A DNA stretch of 64,000 nucleotides from Chelydra serpentina (Eukaryota; Chordata; Testudines; Chelydridae): assembly GCA_037349315.1 (NCBI GenBank), contig JBAIAC010000068.1:22101001-22165000 (forward strand), written 5' to 3'. Under the pieces are notes generated by a model. It did not search any database, was not told the DNA's origin, and saw only the letters and a program-made list of their open reading frames with translations. Each line of letters starts with the position of its first letter. Position 1 is the first letter of the stretch. This document shows, piece by piece, positions 32,621-43,859 of the stretch. A program made the translations under genes and the position numbers.

Positions 32621-33035
32621 TCCTTCAAGCTGTTCTGTGTGGGTGGACCCCCCATGCCTGCATGGATCGGGGTCTACAACAAGTGACACAGAAACAGTGA
32701 GGTGAGATGGACACAGATCAAATACATGCAATATTCATTATTCTAAATAGATAAAATTCATATCTACTAACCGCACCTGGGTCTCAGCCTAGCCAGCACT
32801 AAATGGCTGATTCCTTTATAGGCATCATGGCAGCTGTGGGTTTTGAAGGAAGAGAAAGTGGTAGTGGCCCTACAGATGAGCTCAGGGAGCTGCTCCATGT
32901 AAGGGGCAGCATAGAAGAAGGTATCCTGTGATGCTGTCATTAAGTTACAAAGACCAACTTCAGCAGCTAAAGTCTCAGAGAGACAGAGGTGGGAAGCCAG
33001 AGTGGGAGTGGGCTTGTTCCGCGTTAGGTTGAAGC
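32621..33035. other. No recognised feature
   Basis: Nothing defensible seen. Confidence 0.4.
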
Positions 33036-33305
33036 ATCAACTCCCATCCTACCTTGCTTGGGTGCAGTCCAAATCGATCGGACTTCCTGGATAAATTTAC
33101 TTTACCTGAGGATTTTGTGTCTTGTTGTGAGGTTCTGAGATGGAGTAAAATCTTCAGGACAGCAACTTTTTCTTATCTCTTGCAATTTGATGGTCTAGTT
33201 CAAACAAGGATTTTTTGGGGCGAGTCCTATGGCTTGTGTTATGCAGGATGTCAGACTAGATAATTACAGCGGTCCTTTCTGGCCTTAGAATCAATTACTA
33301 TGATC
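33036..33305 (+). mobile_element. CR1 3'-end fragment
   Basis: The end 'tatgcaggatgtcagactag', 'ataattacagcggtcctttc' and 'tggccttag' is the CR1 terminus. The upstream border is uncertain. Confidence 0.6.
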
Positions 33306-34090
33306 CCAAACCCAATAAAGTCATAAGCTTTGGACCAGGTCCATGTACAATACTCTCTCATTCAGATGTTAAATGCCTTCGGAGAAGCAACCACCCATTT
33401 AGGCAGGCACCTCCTGAGGAATTTATCAGTGACACTGTTGGAATTAACACTTACATGTCGTAAGAGGCATTTTTGTTTTGAAGGCAATGTTACAATTTGT
33501 GAGGAAAGGAACTTATTCAATAAAAATAACTTCATAACAGGTTTTTGTTTAAGTACAGTTGCTCAGCAGTTTGTATTAGACTCTCCTTATTGGCTTAGTT
33601 GGCGAGGCTGTTTTACGGAGTTCATCTCTGTTAAATTTGCCTCCTTGACTGCAAGAGGCTTCAATCTATCGTAAATTGAATGGGTGAAATCCAGGACCCA
33701 CTGAAGCTCATTGATATTTATGGTAAAACTCCTATAGACTTCAATGAGGCTGGGCTTTCACTTAATAGATTACAAATGTTAAGTGTGTTTGAATCTGCAG
33801 TTTGTAAAACTCAACAAGCTGCCTCTCTCTGACGTGTGAAGGTTGTTGGGTTGTTTGTTTTGTTTATATGATGGCTGCCATTTTTCAAATGAAGCTAGAG
33901 AGGTATAGTTATTTCGTTATAGCATGTGATGAGCAACAGTGCAGTTATGCTTGAAAAGGATTTTTCATTATAAGCCCCTATTTTAAAACACTGTTACTAT
34001 GTGGGGGGGCGGGGGGGCAGAAGGGCGACTATCCTTTGCGGTTGGGGTTTCTCATGTTTGTTCGTTTTTCTCTCTTTGGAAAGTTCAACA
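33306..34090. other. No confident feature
   Basis: An open frame of 114 codons at 33330-33674 has no recognisable domain and is not flanked by signals I can defend. A G-rich tract with GGGGGGGCGGGGGGG lies at 34003-34017. Confidence 0.4.
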
Positions 34091-34094
34091 GCCA

Positions 34095-34268
34095 AACAAA
34101 CAGATGTCTTTCAAGACTGGACGTCTTTCAAGAAGTTGGGCTGCAGTTCAACCACAAGTTGTTGAGCTCCATACAGGAATTGCTGGGTGAGGGAAATTCT
34201 ATGGTCAGTGTTATGTAGGAGGTCAGATTAGAGGATCATGAAGGTTCCTTCTGGCCTTGAACTCCATC
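34095..34268 (+). mobile_element. CR1 3'-end fragment
   Basis: 'ttatgtaggaggtcagatta', 'gaggatcatgaaggttcctt' and 'ctggccttgaactc' is a CR1 tail; the upstream 'caagacgtctttcaagaag'-type sequence fits the same element. Confidence 0.65.
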
Positions 34269-34744
34269 ACTAGTCCATCACTCTGGCCTTGTCCACAAGC
34301 TAAGACATTTTATCAGATGCTTTTTGCCCTCAAATGGCTTCTTGATAAAACTTCAAGCATGGCATGGACATAGGAGATGCTGAAAGTAAGGCACCTAGCA
34401 TAAATCTCTATTTGGAAATAAGTAGCACTGATTTTCTTTCTTTTGCTCAGATGTAGTGAGAGCGAAGTGTGGTCAGCCTCCTATTTATGTATCCAAGGAT
34501 GTTTTTTTGTATCTAACTTAAAGCAACAACATTTTAAAATGTTGATTGCAGTCCTCAAGCTGAAGAAGCACCTTTGGCATGTGTGAAGAAATGTACTTTA
34601 GAAATAATGTTATAAGAGTTCAAGAATTACAGACTTTGTAAATAATATACTGTACGTAGACGGTATTCTATTTCCTACTACAACAGCCAGCTTCTCAGCT
34701 GGTGCAAATTGGCTTAGCTAGGCATTCTTATCTGCATTAAATAG
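34269..34744. other. No recognised feature
   Basis: Nothing defensible seen. Confidence 0.4.
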
Positions 34745-35000
34745 TAAAATTGGTTTTAAAATGTCAGTTATTTTTCATGGGAAAATTTAAAAAACAACAG
34801 TTTTAAATTTTCCAGTGAAAATTCTCTTGGTCACAATTTTTGTGTCTTTTATTTTTGAAAACTCCTTTTTTTTTTGGTTTAAATGTTTTGGCAACTGACA
34901 ATGTTTAGCCAAAAATTTCTATTTTCATTAAAAACAATATTTTGACCAAGGTGAAAGTTTTAAATTAGCATTTGATCAAAAAGCCATTTTTATTCAAAAG
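34745..35000. repeat. AT-rich 'gaaaatttt / ttttgacca' repeat
   Basis: Second member of the AT-rich family also seen at 11500 and 62830: words such as GAAAATTTAAAA, CAGTGAAAATTCTCTTGG and TATTTTGACCAAGG occur in both orientations. Confidence 0.5.
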
Positions 35001-35092
35001 TTTGCATGAAAAAAATCAACAGTATCCTGTTTTCCTCTGCACTTTAAACAATGTACCAAGGTGCTGATCCTGGCACTTCCCTAAGTAGCCCT

Positions 35093-35520
35093 GTGACAGA
35101 GTGTAGGGTGCTAATAGTGAACGTGCACTCTGATCACTCTCACACCAGTTAGTTCACCCAGAGAAGGCTGACTGGGGTAATGGATATTAACTATCTCATC
35201 AGGTGCGTGGGCTGGGGGTGGGGTGAGCTAAAAGTCAATTAGCTCATCAGCTCAAGACTAATAAGAAGGGCACAGGAAGGAAGCGAAGGAAGATGGAGGA
35301 ACAGGGCTAGCCAAGTCCAGTCTCACAGAGCTCTCAGAGAAGGGAGACCTCTGCTCGTCTCAGGCCCAGGGGACTGGACAGCACTGTAAAAGTGTTGGTG
35401 GAGGGAACATAAACAACCTCTGTGGAGACACAACCAGTCGAATCTGAGAGGGTTTCCATGGGGCAATGAGGCAGCCCCACACCCACTTCCTGCACAAGCA
35501 ACTTCCTGACACTAACCATA
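35093..35520 (+). mobile_element. LTR-like fragment
   Basis: TGTGACAGAGTGTAGGGTGC looks like an LTR start, and the interior resembles other turtle solo LTRs. A GCCC word occurs just before it and again near 35490, which might be a 4-bp duplication, but this could be chance. Right border unknown. Confidence 0.4.
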
Positions 35521-35990
35521 AAGCCTGTGCTGCTGTGGTCTACCCCAGCTACAATCACCCCCTGTGTTTGCAGTGTAGACATGGCCAACGTCACAATGCA
35601 AGTCTATAGTAAATTACTTAACTTTTTCTCTGTCTGTTTTCGTGTCGCTAAAGCGGGCAGGATATTTATTGACAACACCCCTTTGAAGTGCCCAGTAGTG
35701 CTTCATACACAGTAGTGAATTACAGCAATCAGTTGGGCTGTTGTTGTAGAGGATGCATGATTTGGCCCATGAAACTTTACCGACTTCAAAGGGGTGTTGT
35801 CAATAAATATCCTGCCCGCTTTAGCAACAGGGAAACGGATGTAGAAAAAGTTAAGTAATTTACTATAGACTTGCACTGTGACCTTGGCCATGTCTACATT
35901 CCAAACCCGGGGGGTGATTGTAGCTGGGGTAGACATACCTGAGCTAGTTAGCTTGGGTTCCAGGGCAGTGAAACCACAGCAGCACAGGCT
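35521..35990. repeat. Long inverted repeat (foldback MITE pair)
   Basis: A left arm at 35521-35691 and a right arm at 35777-35983 are reverse complements along most of their length. Shared blocks include 'gtctatagtaaattactta', 'aaagcgggcaggatatttat' and 'tgacaacacccctttgaag'; the spacer is about 85 bp. The left arm lacks about 40 bases present in the right. Both arms include the TGTAGACATGGCC motif of turtle MITEs. Frames of 62 and 189 codons here are products of the repeat. Confidence 0.8.
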
Positions 35991-36125
35991 AACTACCTGA
36001 GTAATTACCCAGGGCTCCTGGCAGACTTGTGGAGCCCATGTGGCCGTAGCTTCACTACTACCAATACCCAAGCTAGCTTGGGTATGTCTACACCAGCTGC
36101 AGTCATACCCTGTGACTGCAATGCG
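35991..36125. repeat. Additional MITE-family sequence
   Basis: 'aagctagcttgggtatgtct', then 'acaccagctgcagtcatacc', is the same family as the adjacent foldback, suggesting the right side belongs to a longer element. Confidence 0.5.
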
Positions 36126-37270
36126 GATGCGCCCTTTGGCACAGCTGAGACTGGAACCTAGTTCCTCAGCCCAATCCTGTCCTTGAATTACTATACCTTT
36201 TTGAGTCTGCATTTGTTTCCAACAAACGCCTGCAGTGTGTGGTCCCATATGCATCTGAATCTCACATTTCACATTCAGAGGAAGGTTTATTTTTAATGCT
36301 GATAATGAGATATTAATTTGTCACAGGGGATTGACAGTGAGCAGCATAAAAGCAATTGCCAGCATCCACAGCCAAAGTTCTGATAGTGAAATGAAAGGAT
36401 TAAGATGTGGGAGGGAAATAAGAGAAGCAGCGGCACATGCCTGTGTGAAGAAGGTGTAGGCAAGGATCACTATCTTGGAAGGTCGCCAGTTCTGCTTGTA
36501 GAGAAGGGAAGTTTAGCACATCATTTACTTTGCTGGTAAGGTTTTGTTTTGTTTTTAATGAATATCATGCTTGTGAATGGTGCCAAATTGACAGCCCTTA
36601 AAATAAAAGCTTCCTCTTGAAAGTTCAGAAACAGAGAAAGGCAACAATGCAAGCTTCCTCATACAGCCCTGTTAATATGTCTCATCCCTGACTAGGCAAG
36701 CATGAGAGGATAGTTCAGACTCCAATCCTTACCCTATGTACCGAGAGTGTCAGCAAGGAAATCAATTAGTGCCACTTGTCTTATGGCTTATGGCTGGGGA
36801 CACTAATCATCTGGGAACTAGACTGTAATTATCAACTCATTTCATAGAGGCCATGAGGCATCCTCCCAGATGGTAACAACTTTTGGTCATCGTTACCTTT
36901 GCTGGATTTGAACTATCATATTACAGCGTCTTTCTTACAGTAGTAAGATAGGATGTCAATTTCTTAACTGATTACCCATACCACCTTTCTTAGGGCTCTT
37001 TTAATTTTGATTGCTTTGCTAAAGAAAAAGGACTCTGGAGTTGAATTCAGTTTTGTACAATTGATTAAATATCCTTAACATTAGCAACTAATGGTATAGG
37101 ATATAAAAAGACAACAATAGTATTGGGCTATGGTTCGGTTAACATAAATTAACAACCGATCAAAATACCCATTTAGGTTTTCAGAATCAAATCATACAAC
37201 CACAATGGAAAATAATATTTATGCTCAACTACTGTCTTGGGAAGGTGACTTTCTTTAGATTTTTGACTAT
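36126..37270. other. No recognised feature
   Basis: About 1.1 kb without gene or nameable repeat. Confidence 0.45.
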
Positions 37271-37542
37271 GGACAGGTCTACTCTAGAAGTGTTACATCA
37301 GCTGCTGTAGTGCGTCTGGTTGTAATGTTCCATGATGATGGGAGAGTGCTCTCCCATCAACATAATTACTCCATCTCTGAGAGAGGCAGAAGCTACGTTG
37401 GCAGGAAAGTGTCTCCCACCGACATAATGCCGATGTGGACAGCGTTTAGGTCACCATAACTTGCATCACTCAGGGATGTCTTTTTCACACTCCTCAGTGA
37501 CGCAACTTAGATCGACTTAAGTAGTGGTGTAGACCTGCCCTG
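37271..37542. mobile_element. MITE with GGACAGGTCTAC-type ends
   Basis: Left end GGACAGGTCTACTCTAGAAG and right end inverted ..GTGTAGACCTGCCCTG. Inside, 'atgggagagtgctctcccat' forms a hairpin. No target duplication identified. Confidence 0.65.
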
Positions 37543-38448
37543 AGAGTCCCTCACAATATGGCTTCACTTGTGCCAGTTGGTTATCAACTCCAGTGTTGCT
37601 AACACAACAGAGGAAAAAAATCCAAAGCCAATGTTAAAGACAACTTGGTCAACTACTTACAGACCAATTCACCAATGTCTCCTTCCCAGGGGATCTATAA
37701 TAGTCAATCCTTGTTACACCATTCCAAATGAATGATATTAGCCCCAGGATCTGATTAACACTCCTACCTATCTAACATAAACTACATTTGTGACAGACTG
37801 TATAGACTGAGTAGAGTTCAAAAAGCTTGCACACTTTGTCTCATTTTATGCTTGTGCGCACCTAGAACTTAAAAAGTAGTATGAAATCATTAACTATGGC
37901 AGACACATGTACACTGTTCTACAGTCTTAATTACAGTAACTTGTTCAGTTTTAAAGCTACTTTGCAACAATCTTGATTGGAACCTGTTTCAAAACGAAGT
38001 CACACACACTAACTCTGTGACAATCTTTAGAGCCCATACACAAGCATGTTTTCTTCCTTACTAATTAGGTACTTAGTTTCAGGAAGTGGTCAACTGACTG
38101 ATTTGGGTTGTCACCCAAGAGAAGGTCTGTGTGTTACTTCTCACCAGATCTTTGCTCAGCTGTCAGTTTTCAACTCAGCTATTTGTTCACAGCAGGAGAT
38201 GATACTGCAAACACAGACAGAGCAAAGAACAGACACAAATACAGTCTTTTCCTGGTGTGCTAGTGGACAATCTGAATTTCTGGAAAATAGAAAGAGACAG
38301 ATACTTTGTCACCAGACAAACTCCCAGGTAATTGCCCCAGGACTTCAGTCTTCTCCCTTCCAGGTGTCTTCAGCTTTTAGGAAGTAATGTACTGAAGGAG
38401 ATAGGCCATTTTATCCTATTTCTGCTGGATGGTCCAACTTGGTTCCTC
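37543..38448. other. No recognised feature
   Basis: A 113-codon open frame at 38046-38387 has no recognisable domain; treated as noncoding. Confidence 0.4.
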
Positions 38449-38900
38449 TTAAAACATAAGAATGGCCGTAATGGGTCTGACCAATAGTTCATATAGCCTA
38501 CCTAATATTCTGTCTTCCAACAGTGGCCAGTACCAGGTGCTTCAAAAGGAATGAACAAAACAGGGCAATTATCGAGTGATCCATCTCCTGTCATCCTGTC
38601 CCAGCATCTGGCAGCCAGAGGCTTAGGGACACACAGAACATGGGGTTGCATCCCTGACCATCTTGGCTAATAGCCATTGATGGACTTATCCTCCATGAAT
38701 TTATCTAATTCTTTTTTTAACCCAGTTATACTTTTGACCATCACAACATCCCCTGGCAACAAGTTCCACAGGTTGACTGTAAATTGTATAAAGAAGTACT
38801 TCCTTTTGTTTGGTTTAAACCTGCTGCCTATTAATTTCATTGAGTGACCCCTGGTCTTCTTGGAGATGCTGGTGTGCACCAGTCAGATAATGACCTATAT
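38449..38900 (-). mobile_element. CR1 LINE 3' end (second subfamily)
   Basis: On the minus strand it encodes the C-terminal end of CR1 ORF2 (KTRGHSMKLIGSRFKPNK, then FFIQFTVNLWNLLPGDVV and LKKELDKFMEDKSINGY) and then the untranslated tail to 'cataagaatggccgtaatgg' at 38455. The same tail occurs at 26747 and 61677. Confidence 0.85.
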
Positions 38901-39639
38901 GTCTGCTGAAGATTCAAAATGTCCAACCAAAATGAGTTATCCTCACTATACAATCAGGGAATGAGACATCATCTTTTGAGTTCTTGCAACTGGAATTTTC
39001 CAGTCTTTTCGTGAGACCCATCTGTGACACCAGCTCGTGTAAAACAAGTTGGGCCATAGCTTTTATACAACCGCCTTGGGACATACCTTGAACACCAGAT
39101 GGTTTGCTCTGGTCAGCAACTTACCTCTGCAAGTCACTTTCCATGGGCCACTTTGAGATGCCAGCCTTGGCCAACTCTGCAATTGTTTGCTCAAGTTCCA
39201 AAATTACTTCAGGAACTATTGTTCTCCTACAGGCCAGAACAGCTGCAATAATCTTCCATTTCTGTTCTTTGTTTTAACAGTGGTGGGACCAGCTGAATCT
39301 GCATTATTAACCAAACAGTTAAATTTCTAATTAGTCCATGTTGTGGTCAAATGACCTTATAAACACACTATATACCACTCACAGCCTCAACAGATGGGGA
39401 AAAGTGATTGGGCTGGCAGTGAAGGGGGACAGTTCCAGCAGCAAGGGAGGGAGACACTTGATGAGTGACACAGGATAGCTCCTTTCCCCCTTGGAGTCTC
39501 TGGCACCCATTGGCCAGTTGTGTGTGGGGTGGGTGGTTGCCAATTGACCAGCATCCCCCAGCTCCAGGGATTTGACCTGGTGCATGGACCATGTGCTAGG
39601 AATGGGAATCCAGCCTGACAGATGCTGCAGGTCTAGCTG
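38901..39639. other. No recognised feature
   Basis: Nothing defensible seen; may be diverged LINE sequence joining the next entry. Confidence 0.35.
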
Positions 39640-39765
39640 ATTGCCCATTTGGGGGTCAAGAAGGAATTTTTTATCTCATGGACGATGGGCCAATTGGCTG
39701 TGGCCTGGGGAGTTATTCTTCTTCCTCATAGCATCTTCAAGCCACAATAGGCTAATTAGTACCTC
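39640..39765 (+). mobile_element. CR1-like 3' fragment
   Basis: 'gggggtcaagaaggaatttt', 'gccaattggctgtggcctgg' and 'atagcatcttcaagccac' correspond to the 'ggtcaggaaggaatttt' region of the CR1 copy at 12765, strongly diverged. Confidence 0.5.
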
Positions 39766-40684
39766 AGTCAGGTACTGAGCACGTTCCTATGGTGGAGTTG
39801 TTCATTCACTGCAACTTGCAGCCGGTTTCCATTGCTGTTAAAATGATACCTGGGATTTTGCTGATGGGCCCTGGGCTCATGGGACAGGGCCAGACCTTGT
39901 GGCCTTTATGGGCCAAAGTCAGGCCTTCTGCACAGAGGTGGCAGTGGTAAGACTCAGAGGAAGCTGAATCCTAGGGGGTAGGCTGGGGACAGCCTACCCC
40001 AAGTTATGAGTTACGAGTCCTGCACTAGAACCACTTAAATGCCTGGTATAAGAGAGTATGGGCGATGGATGGGTAGCACCCCTGCCCCGTCTTTAAATTC
40101 ATAAAAGTTGTGGCCTGAGGCTTAAAATCCATCCATGTGACTGTCCTTATTTCACCGCTGTGTTCGAATCAATTAGTTTTAGTTGATTTTATGTACTGTC
40201 TCTATCAGGATAGGTGTATTTCACTAACTTGACAGCATAAAGATCTTGATTGCAAATACTAGCCTTACTTCTTTCTCAGTTAAACTAAAAAAAATCAATA
40301 TGAATGCAACCCCTTTCTTTCCTAACAGGATTGCTCATGAGGTAAACCCTGTCACTAAAGTTTACAATATTTTCCCCCAAAGCTCTATCACTTACAGTTG
40401 ACTTCCTTCCTATACAGATTTTAATTTTATTAGAATCCATCAAATTCTCAATTTTACTACTGTGTCTGGCACATCATCTAATATTAGAGTTTGATATTTT
40501 TAGTTCATGTACTTAGTCACAGACAGGGAAAAGGGAGAAGTTTTATCTTTCTAAAAGGCCTTGATACCTGAGCAATTGTAAAATTGTAACACCACAATAT
40601 TCAGTTACTACAATACCAACCCCTTAGCACCATCATTTGCCAAAACTACATGTAGGGTCGAAGTCCTAGAGCAGAAAGAAGGTA
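39766..40684. other. No recognised feature
   Basis: Nothing defensible seen. Confidence 0.4.
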
Positions 40685-40800
40685 CCTTTCATAGATTCAA
40701 AGGCCAGAAGAGACTATTATAATCATCTAGTATGACTTCCTATGCAACATAGTCCCCCAAATAAGAAAAATTATCCAATCTTAATTTAAAAATTGCTTAT
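40685..40800 (-). mobile_element. CR1 3'-end fragment
   Basis: 'tcatagattcaaaggccaga', 'agagactattataatcatct' and 'agtatgacttcctatgca' is the reversed CR1 tail. Confidence 0.75.
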
Positions 40801-40837
40801 AAAGAAACACTTCATTAAAATGCTGTCTGTGGCTCAG

Positions 40838-41506
40838 TGTGATGAGGTTTACAGACCCCACATTAAGCCAGAGCAAGGCATGGGGCAGTACTGCATGAGG
40901 GAGGTCCCACCCCTCAGCAGATCTAGGGAATGCTCCAGGTGGAGGGACAGTTTGAAAGGGCATTAGCAGCTCAGGGAAAGAGTGGGGAAGGAGGTATAGG
41001 CTTCACCAGGAAGTGAGGCTGACCCCTGGAGCTGGGTGAAGAACGACTACAGCACTGGTAAGACCAGTGCAGAAGTGGTGATCCATTTTCCTTCCCCCCA
41101 ACACCTCCTTTTTGGAGCTGGAAACCCACAATAGGCCCCAAGAAACAGGACCTTGTCTCCCTGTCGGAGCAAGCTGATACTACCAAGACTGATCACACTC
41201 CAAATGGAGGTACTGTAGCCCAGTAGGAAGTGATCCTGGGTAGTATAACTTGGGGTGGACCAATGAATGGTCCAGACATGGCAACACCCCTTTAGGGCCC
41301 TGGATAAGGACCCAGTGGAGTGGGAGGGCCCAGGTCCCCCTACCCTGCTTCTCTCTCTCCCCCTATTGTGACAGAAACCCATGGGGAGAAGAAGGGACAC
41401 AAAGGCGGGACTGAGCCTGCTGTGTACAACCCACTAGGCCAGCTAATTATTGGACTGACCTGCTACACTCCATTACACACCAAATGCATTCCCGCTGACT
41501 AGGCCA
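40838..41506 (+). mobile_element. Solo LTR (family shared with 4299 and 14335)
   Basis: From TGTGATGAGGTTTACAGACC to CTGACTAGGCCA, flanked by a perfect CTCAG duplication at 40833-40837 and 41507-41511. The 'cctggataaggacccagtgg', 'agtgggagggcccaggtccc' segment and the 'tgactaggcca' end tie it to the LTR at 14335. No internal region. Confidence 0.85.
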
Positions 41507-41764
41507 CTCAGACTATATGTAGCCTTACTTCTCCCACTCACTAGTTCTCTCTTCTTTCCCCCTTCCCTTCAGCATCATGATGTCCAGGCACTGACCTCTA
41601 AACACAGTGGGGTCGAATTCTGCTTTCATTTACACCTGCACAATGCAGTTGAAAACCGTTTGCAAGGCTGTATGTGAATGAAGTTTGGCCTGCCTATAAC
41701 AACCTTCTCACAGAACAGTATGGTGCATACTGTAATCTCTGGATTAAGCAGGCCAGATAGTCTG

Positions 41765-42304
41765 AGTGATGACAGTATTACCAGTAGCAAACCCTGGGAG
41801 GGACTGCGGGTCCCCAGGCAGTACTCAGACTGAGCACACTACCTGGCAGCTCACTACAGGAGCGGGATAGTGGAGCTCTATCTGACCCAGGGCTCTGCCC
41901 ACAAAGTTCCTGATTGGGGGAGACGTCCAGCTCCACTGATTGGTTGGGACATGCTATTTAAGACAGAAGGAGGCACAGGGAATTGTCTAAGCAACTAGGT
42001 GATTCCCTGGCAACTAGGTGATTCCTTGGCAACTAGGTGATTCACTTCAGACCCTGCCTAATCACCTGACTCCTGAGTTCTGTCTCCCTGCCTGTTCCTG
42101 ATTCCTGCCCTCTTTATCCTAGATCCTCCTCCACTCCCAGTTCCTGCTTTCCTGCCTTGCTCCTCCACCCTACCCCTGACTCCAACTCCAGCTTGATCCT
42201 TGGCTTAGGGCCTGACTTCATCTTTCACTCTGACCCCCAGCTCTGATGTCTAGCTCCTGATTCCCACCACGAGGTCTGACTGCCCACACCCTGGACCTCA
42301 CACT
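41765..42304 (+). mobile_element. Gypsy-type LTR
   Basis: The 3' half, with repeated 'cctgactcc / ctgattcctg' words and an end reading 'ctgactgcccacaccctgg', then 'acctcaca', parallels the LTRs of the gypsy element at 18205-21256, indicating a related family. A TATA-like CTATTTAAG lies at 41953. A 19-bp tandem repeat is inside. Left border approximate; no duplication found. Confidence 0.6.
41991..42043 (+). repeat. Three 19-bp tandem repeats
   Basis: GCAACTAGGTGATTC begins at 41991, 42010 and 42029, an exact 19-bp period, in the presumed leader of the LTR. Confidence 0.9.
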
Positions 42305-42350
42305 GCCATCATAAGTAGTGCCGCCTACAGCTGAGTTATCCTCCATTATT

Positions 42351-42460
42351 AAGGCTGGGATTTTCTAAGTCACCTAAGGAAGTTAGGTACCCAGCTCCCA
42401 TTGAATTTGCCCAGAACTTGGGCACCTAACTCCTTTAGGTTCTTTTGAAAATCTTAGTCA
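42351..42460. repeat. Palindromic 'ggattttc / gaaaatc' foldback repeat
   Basis: GGGATTTTCTAAGTCACCTA .. TAGGTTCTTTTGAAAATCTT, with internal AAGTTAGGTACCCAGCTCCC against GGGCACCTAACTCC, forms a long hairpin. Related to 1757-1925 and to 43575-43640. Confidence 0.65.
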
Positions 42461-42636
42461 ACATCTTTACCTCTTCTAACAAAGTACAGGTGAAGAAAAA
42501 GCTGCAGAGGGACATATAGAAAAGGCAGGTGGTTAGACATGGGGGCAGAGTGGAGATATTGATGATTTTACTAATTCATTTGTTAGAGTGTTTAAAAGGG
42601 AAGTGGGTGACTGATCAATCTATCATCATTGCCATA
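42461..42636. other. No recognised feature
   Basis: Nothing defensible seen. Confidence 0.4.
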
Positions 42637-42792
42637 TCCACTGACTGTATGCTGCCCTGGGGAAACCTAGCAGGAATCAGCGCTAGCACGAAAGAGCATC
42701 TTTGGCTATAGTGAAGCTTAAAGAAAAGGATGTGGCCATCATTGTTTCTGTGGGACCCACAAATCTTAGTCACGCCAAAGTCAATGAGAGTC
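42637..42792. repeat. Direct repeat unit A (unidentified)
   Basis: About 150 bp closely similar to 45112-45265, sharing 'gaaacctagcagg', 'aaagaaaaggatgtggccat' and 'accaaagtcaatgagag'-type blocks (here 'gccaaagtcaatgagag'). On the minus strand unit A reads IDFGVTKICGSHRNNDGHIL and similar. I do not recognise the family. Confidence 0.8.
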
Positions 42793-43849
42793 ACAACAAG
42801 CAACATTTCTGCACTTTCAGTGAGGCGCTATCTGCCTTTCCATTTCCTCAGGGTCAATGTGGTTCCATCCCAGCAGCAGATGTCTGCAATGACTCTGGTT
42901 CCCTTCACAGGCATCACTGCATTCCTCCAGGCTAACAGTCCCAGTTCATTCAGCACGATCACTCGTGACAGCTGTAGTAGAGAGAGCGAAAGCCTGGAGC
43001 ACTGGGCCTGGTACAAGATTTGAGGCCTGAACCAGAGGCTGTGAATTAAAGTCAGGCCAGGTATTAAAGTAGAAGCTTACAAGTTTACTGTTTAGTACAT
43101 GAACATGGCAGAGTTGTTGCTAGCATATTAGGCACTAGGTATTTACATAAATATATTTTAAGGCTAGTTCAGATACACACCAATTTAGTATAAGATAAGG
43201 TGGTTTGACAGAACAATAAATAAGGATGTTGTATTTAAGATATTAGGAACAAGGGGAGGTAACAAGCAGATGTTGTGAAATACGCAAAGTGGTGTGTAAG
43301 TTGTGTATTTCAGTTGTTTGTTTTAGCCTATAAATGTCAGGGTACTTCGCCTTGATTTTTTTGCATGGCATAGGAAACAGCAAAAACTTGCACTTCATCC
43401 ATCAAAGCTCCCAGGGATCTTTTCCGGATTCACACAACTGTGTTTCCTTGTATGCACAAACCTGCTAGAAAGGGCCTTTCTTCAGTCACATACCATTTTT
43501 TTCTCTAATTGTTTAATTTATCCTGAAGTGGATTCTGCTCTGAAGCACCAGACTTGAAATTGATATGACTTTATGCTGGAATCGTCAAAGGAGTTTACAG
43601 GAGTTAGATGTCCAAATCCTACTGGAGGTAAATGGGATCTGCACCCTAACTCCCCTTACGCTCCTGTGAATTCCCAGTCCAAGTGCCAGTTAGTCTCCTG
43701 GGCAAGCCAGCCCAGACCACTGGCAGAGTTTCCAGTTCCAAATCTGCTTTCAGGTACTGACCATGCTATTAATAGCCCTTTATGTGCCTCAGAAACAAAA
43801 GCTGCAAGTTGCTGACCTTTGCACAAGTAATGTAGCTCAGAGTACATCT
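42793..43849. other. No confident feature
   Basis: Open frames at 42702-43023 overlap in several registers and continue unit A without a known domain. A foldback-like segment lies at 43575-43640. Confidence 0.4.
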
Positions 43850-43859
43850 ACTGCATTAC

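Noticed and set aside
35703..36272. Minus-strand frame of 189 codons
   Set aside because: It reads through one arm of the long inverted repeat and adjoining MITE sequence; no domain seen.
41991..42043. CRISPR-like array
   Set aside because: Three contiguous 19-bp tandem units with no spacers, in a vertebrate LTR.
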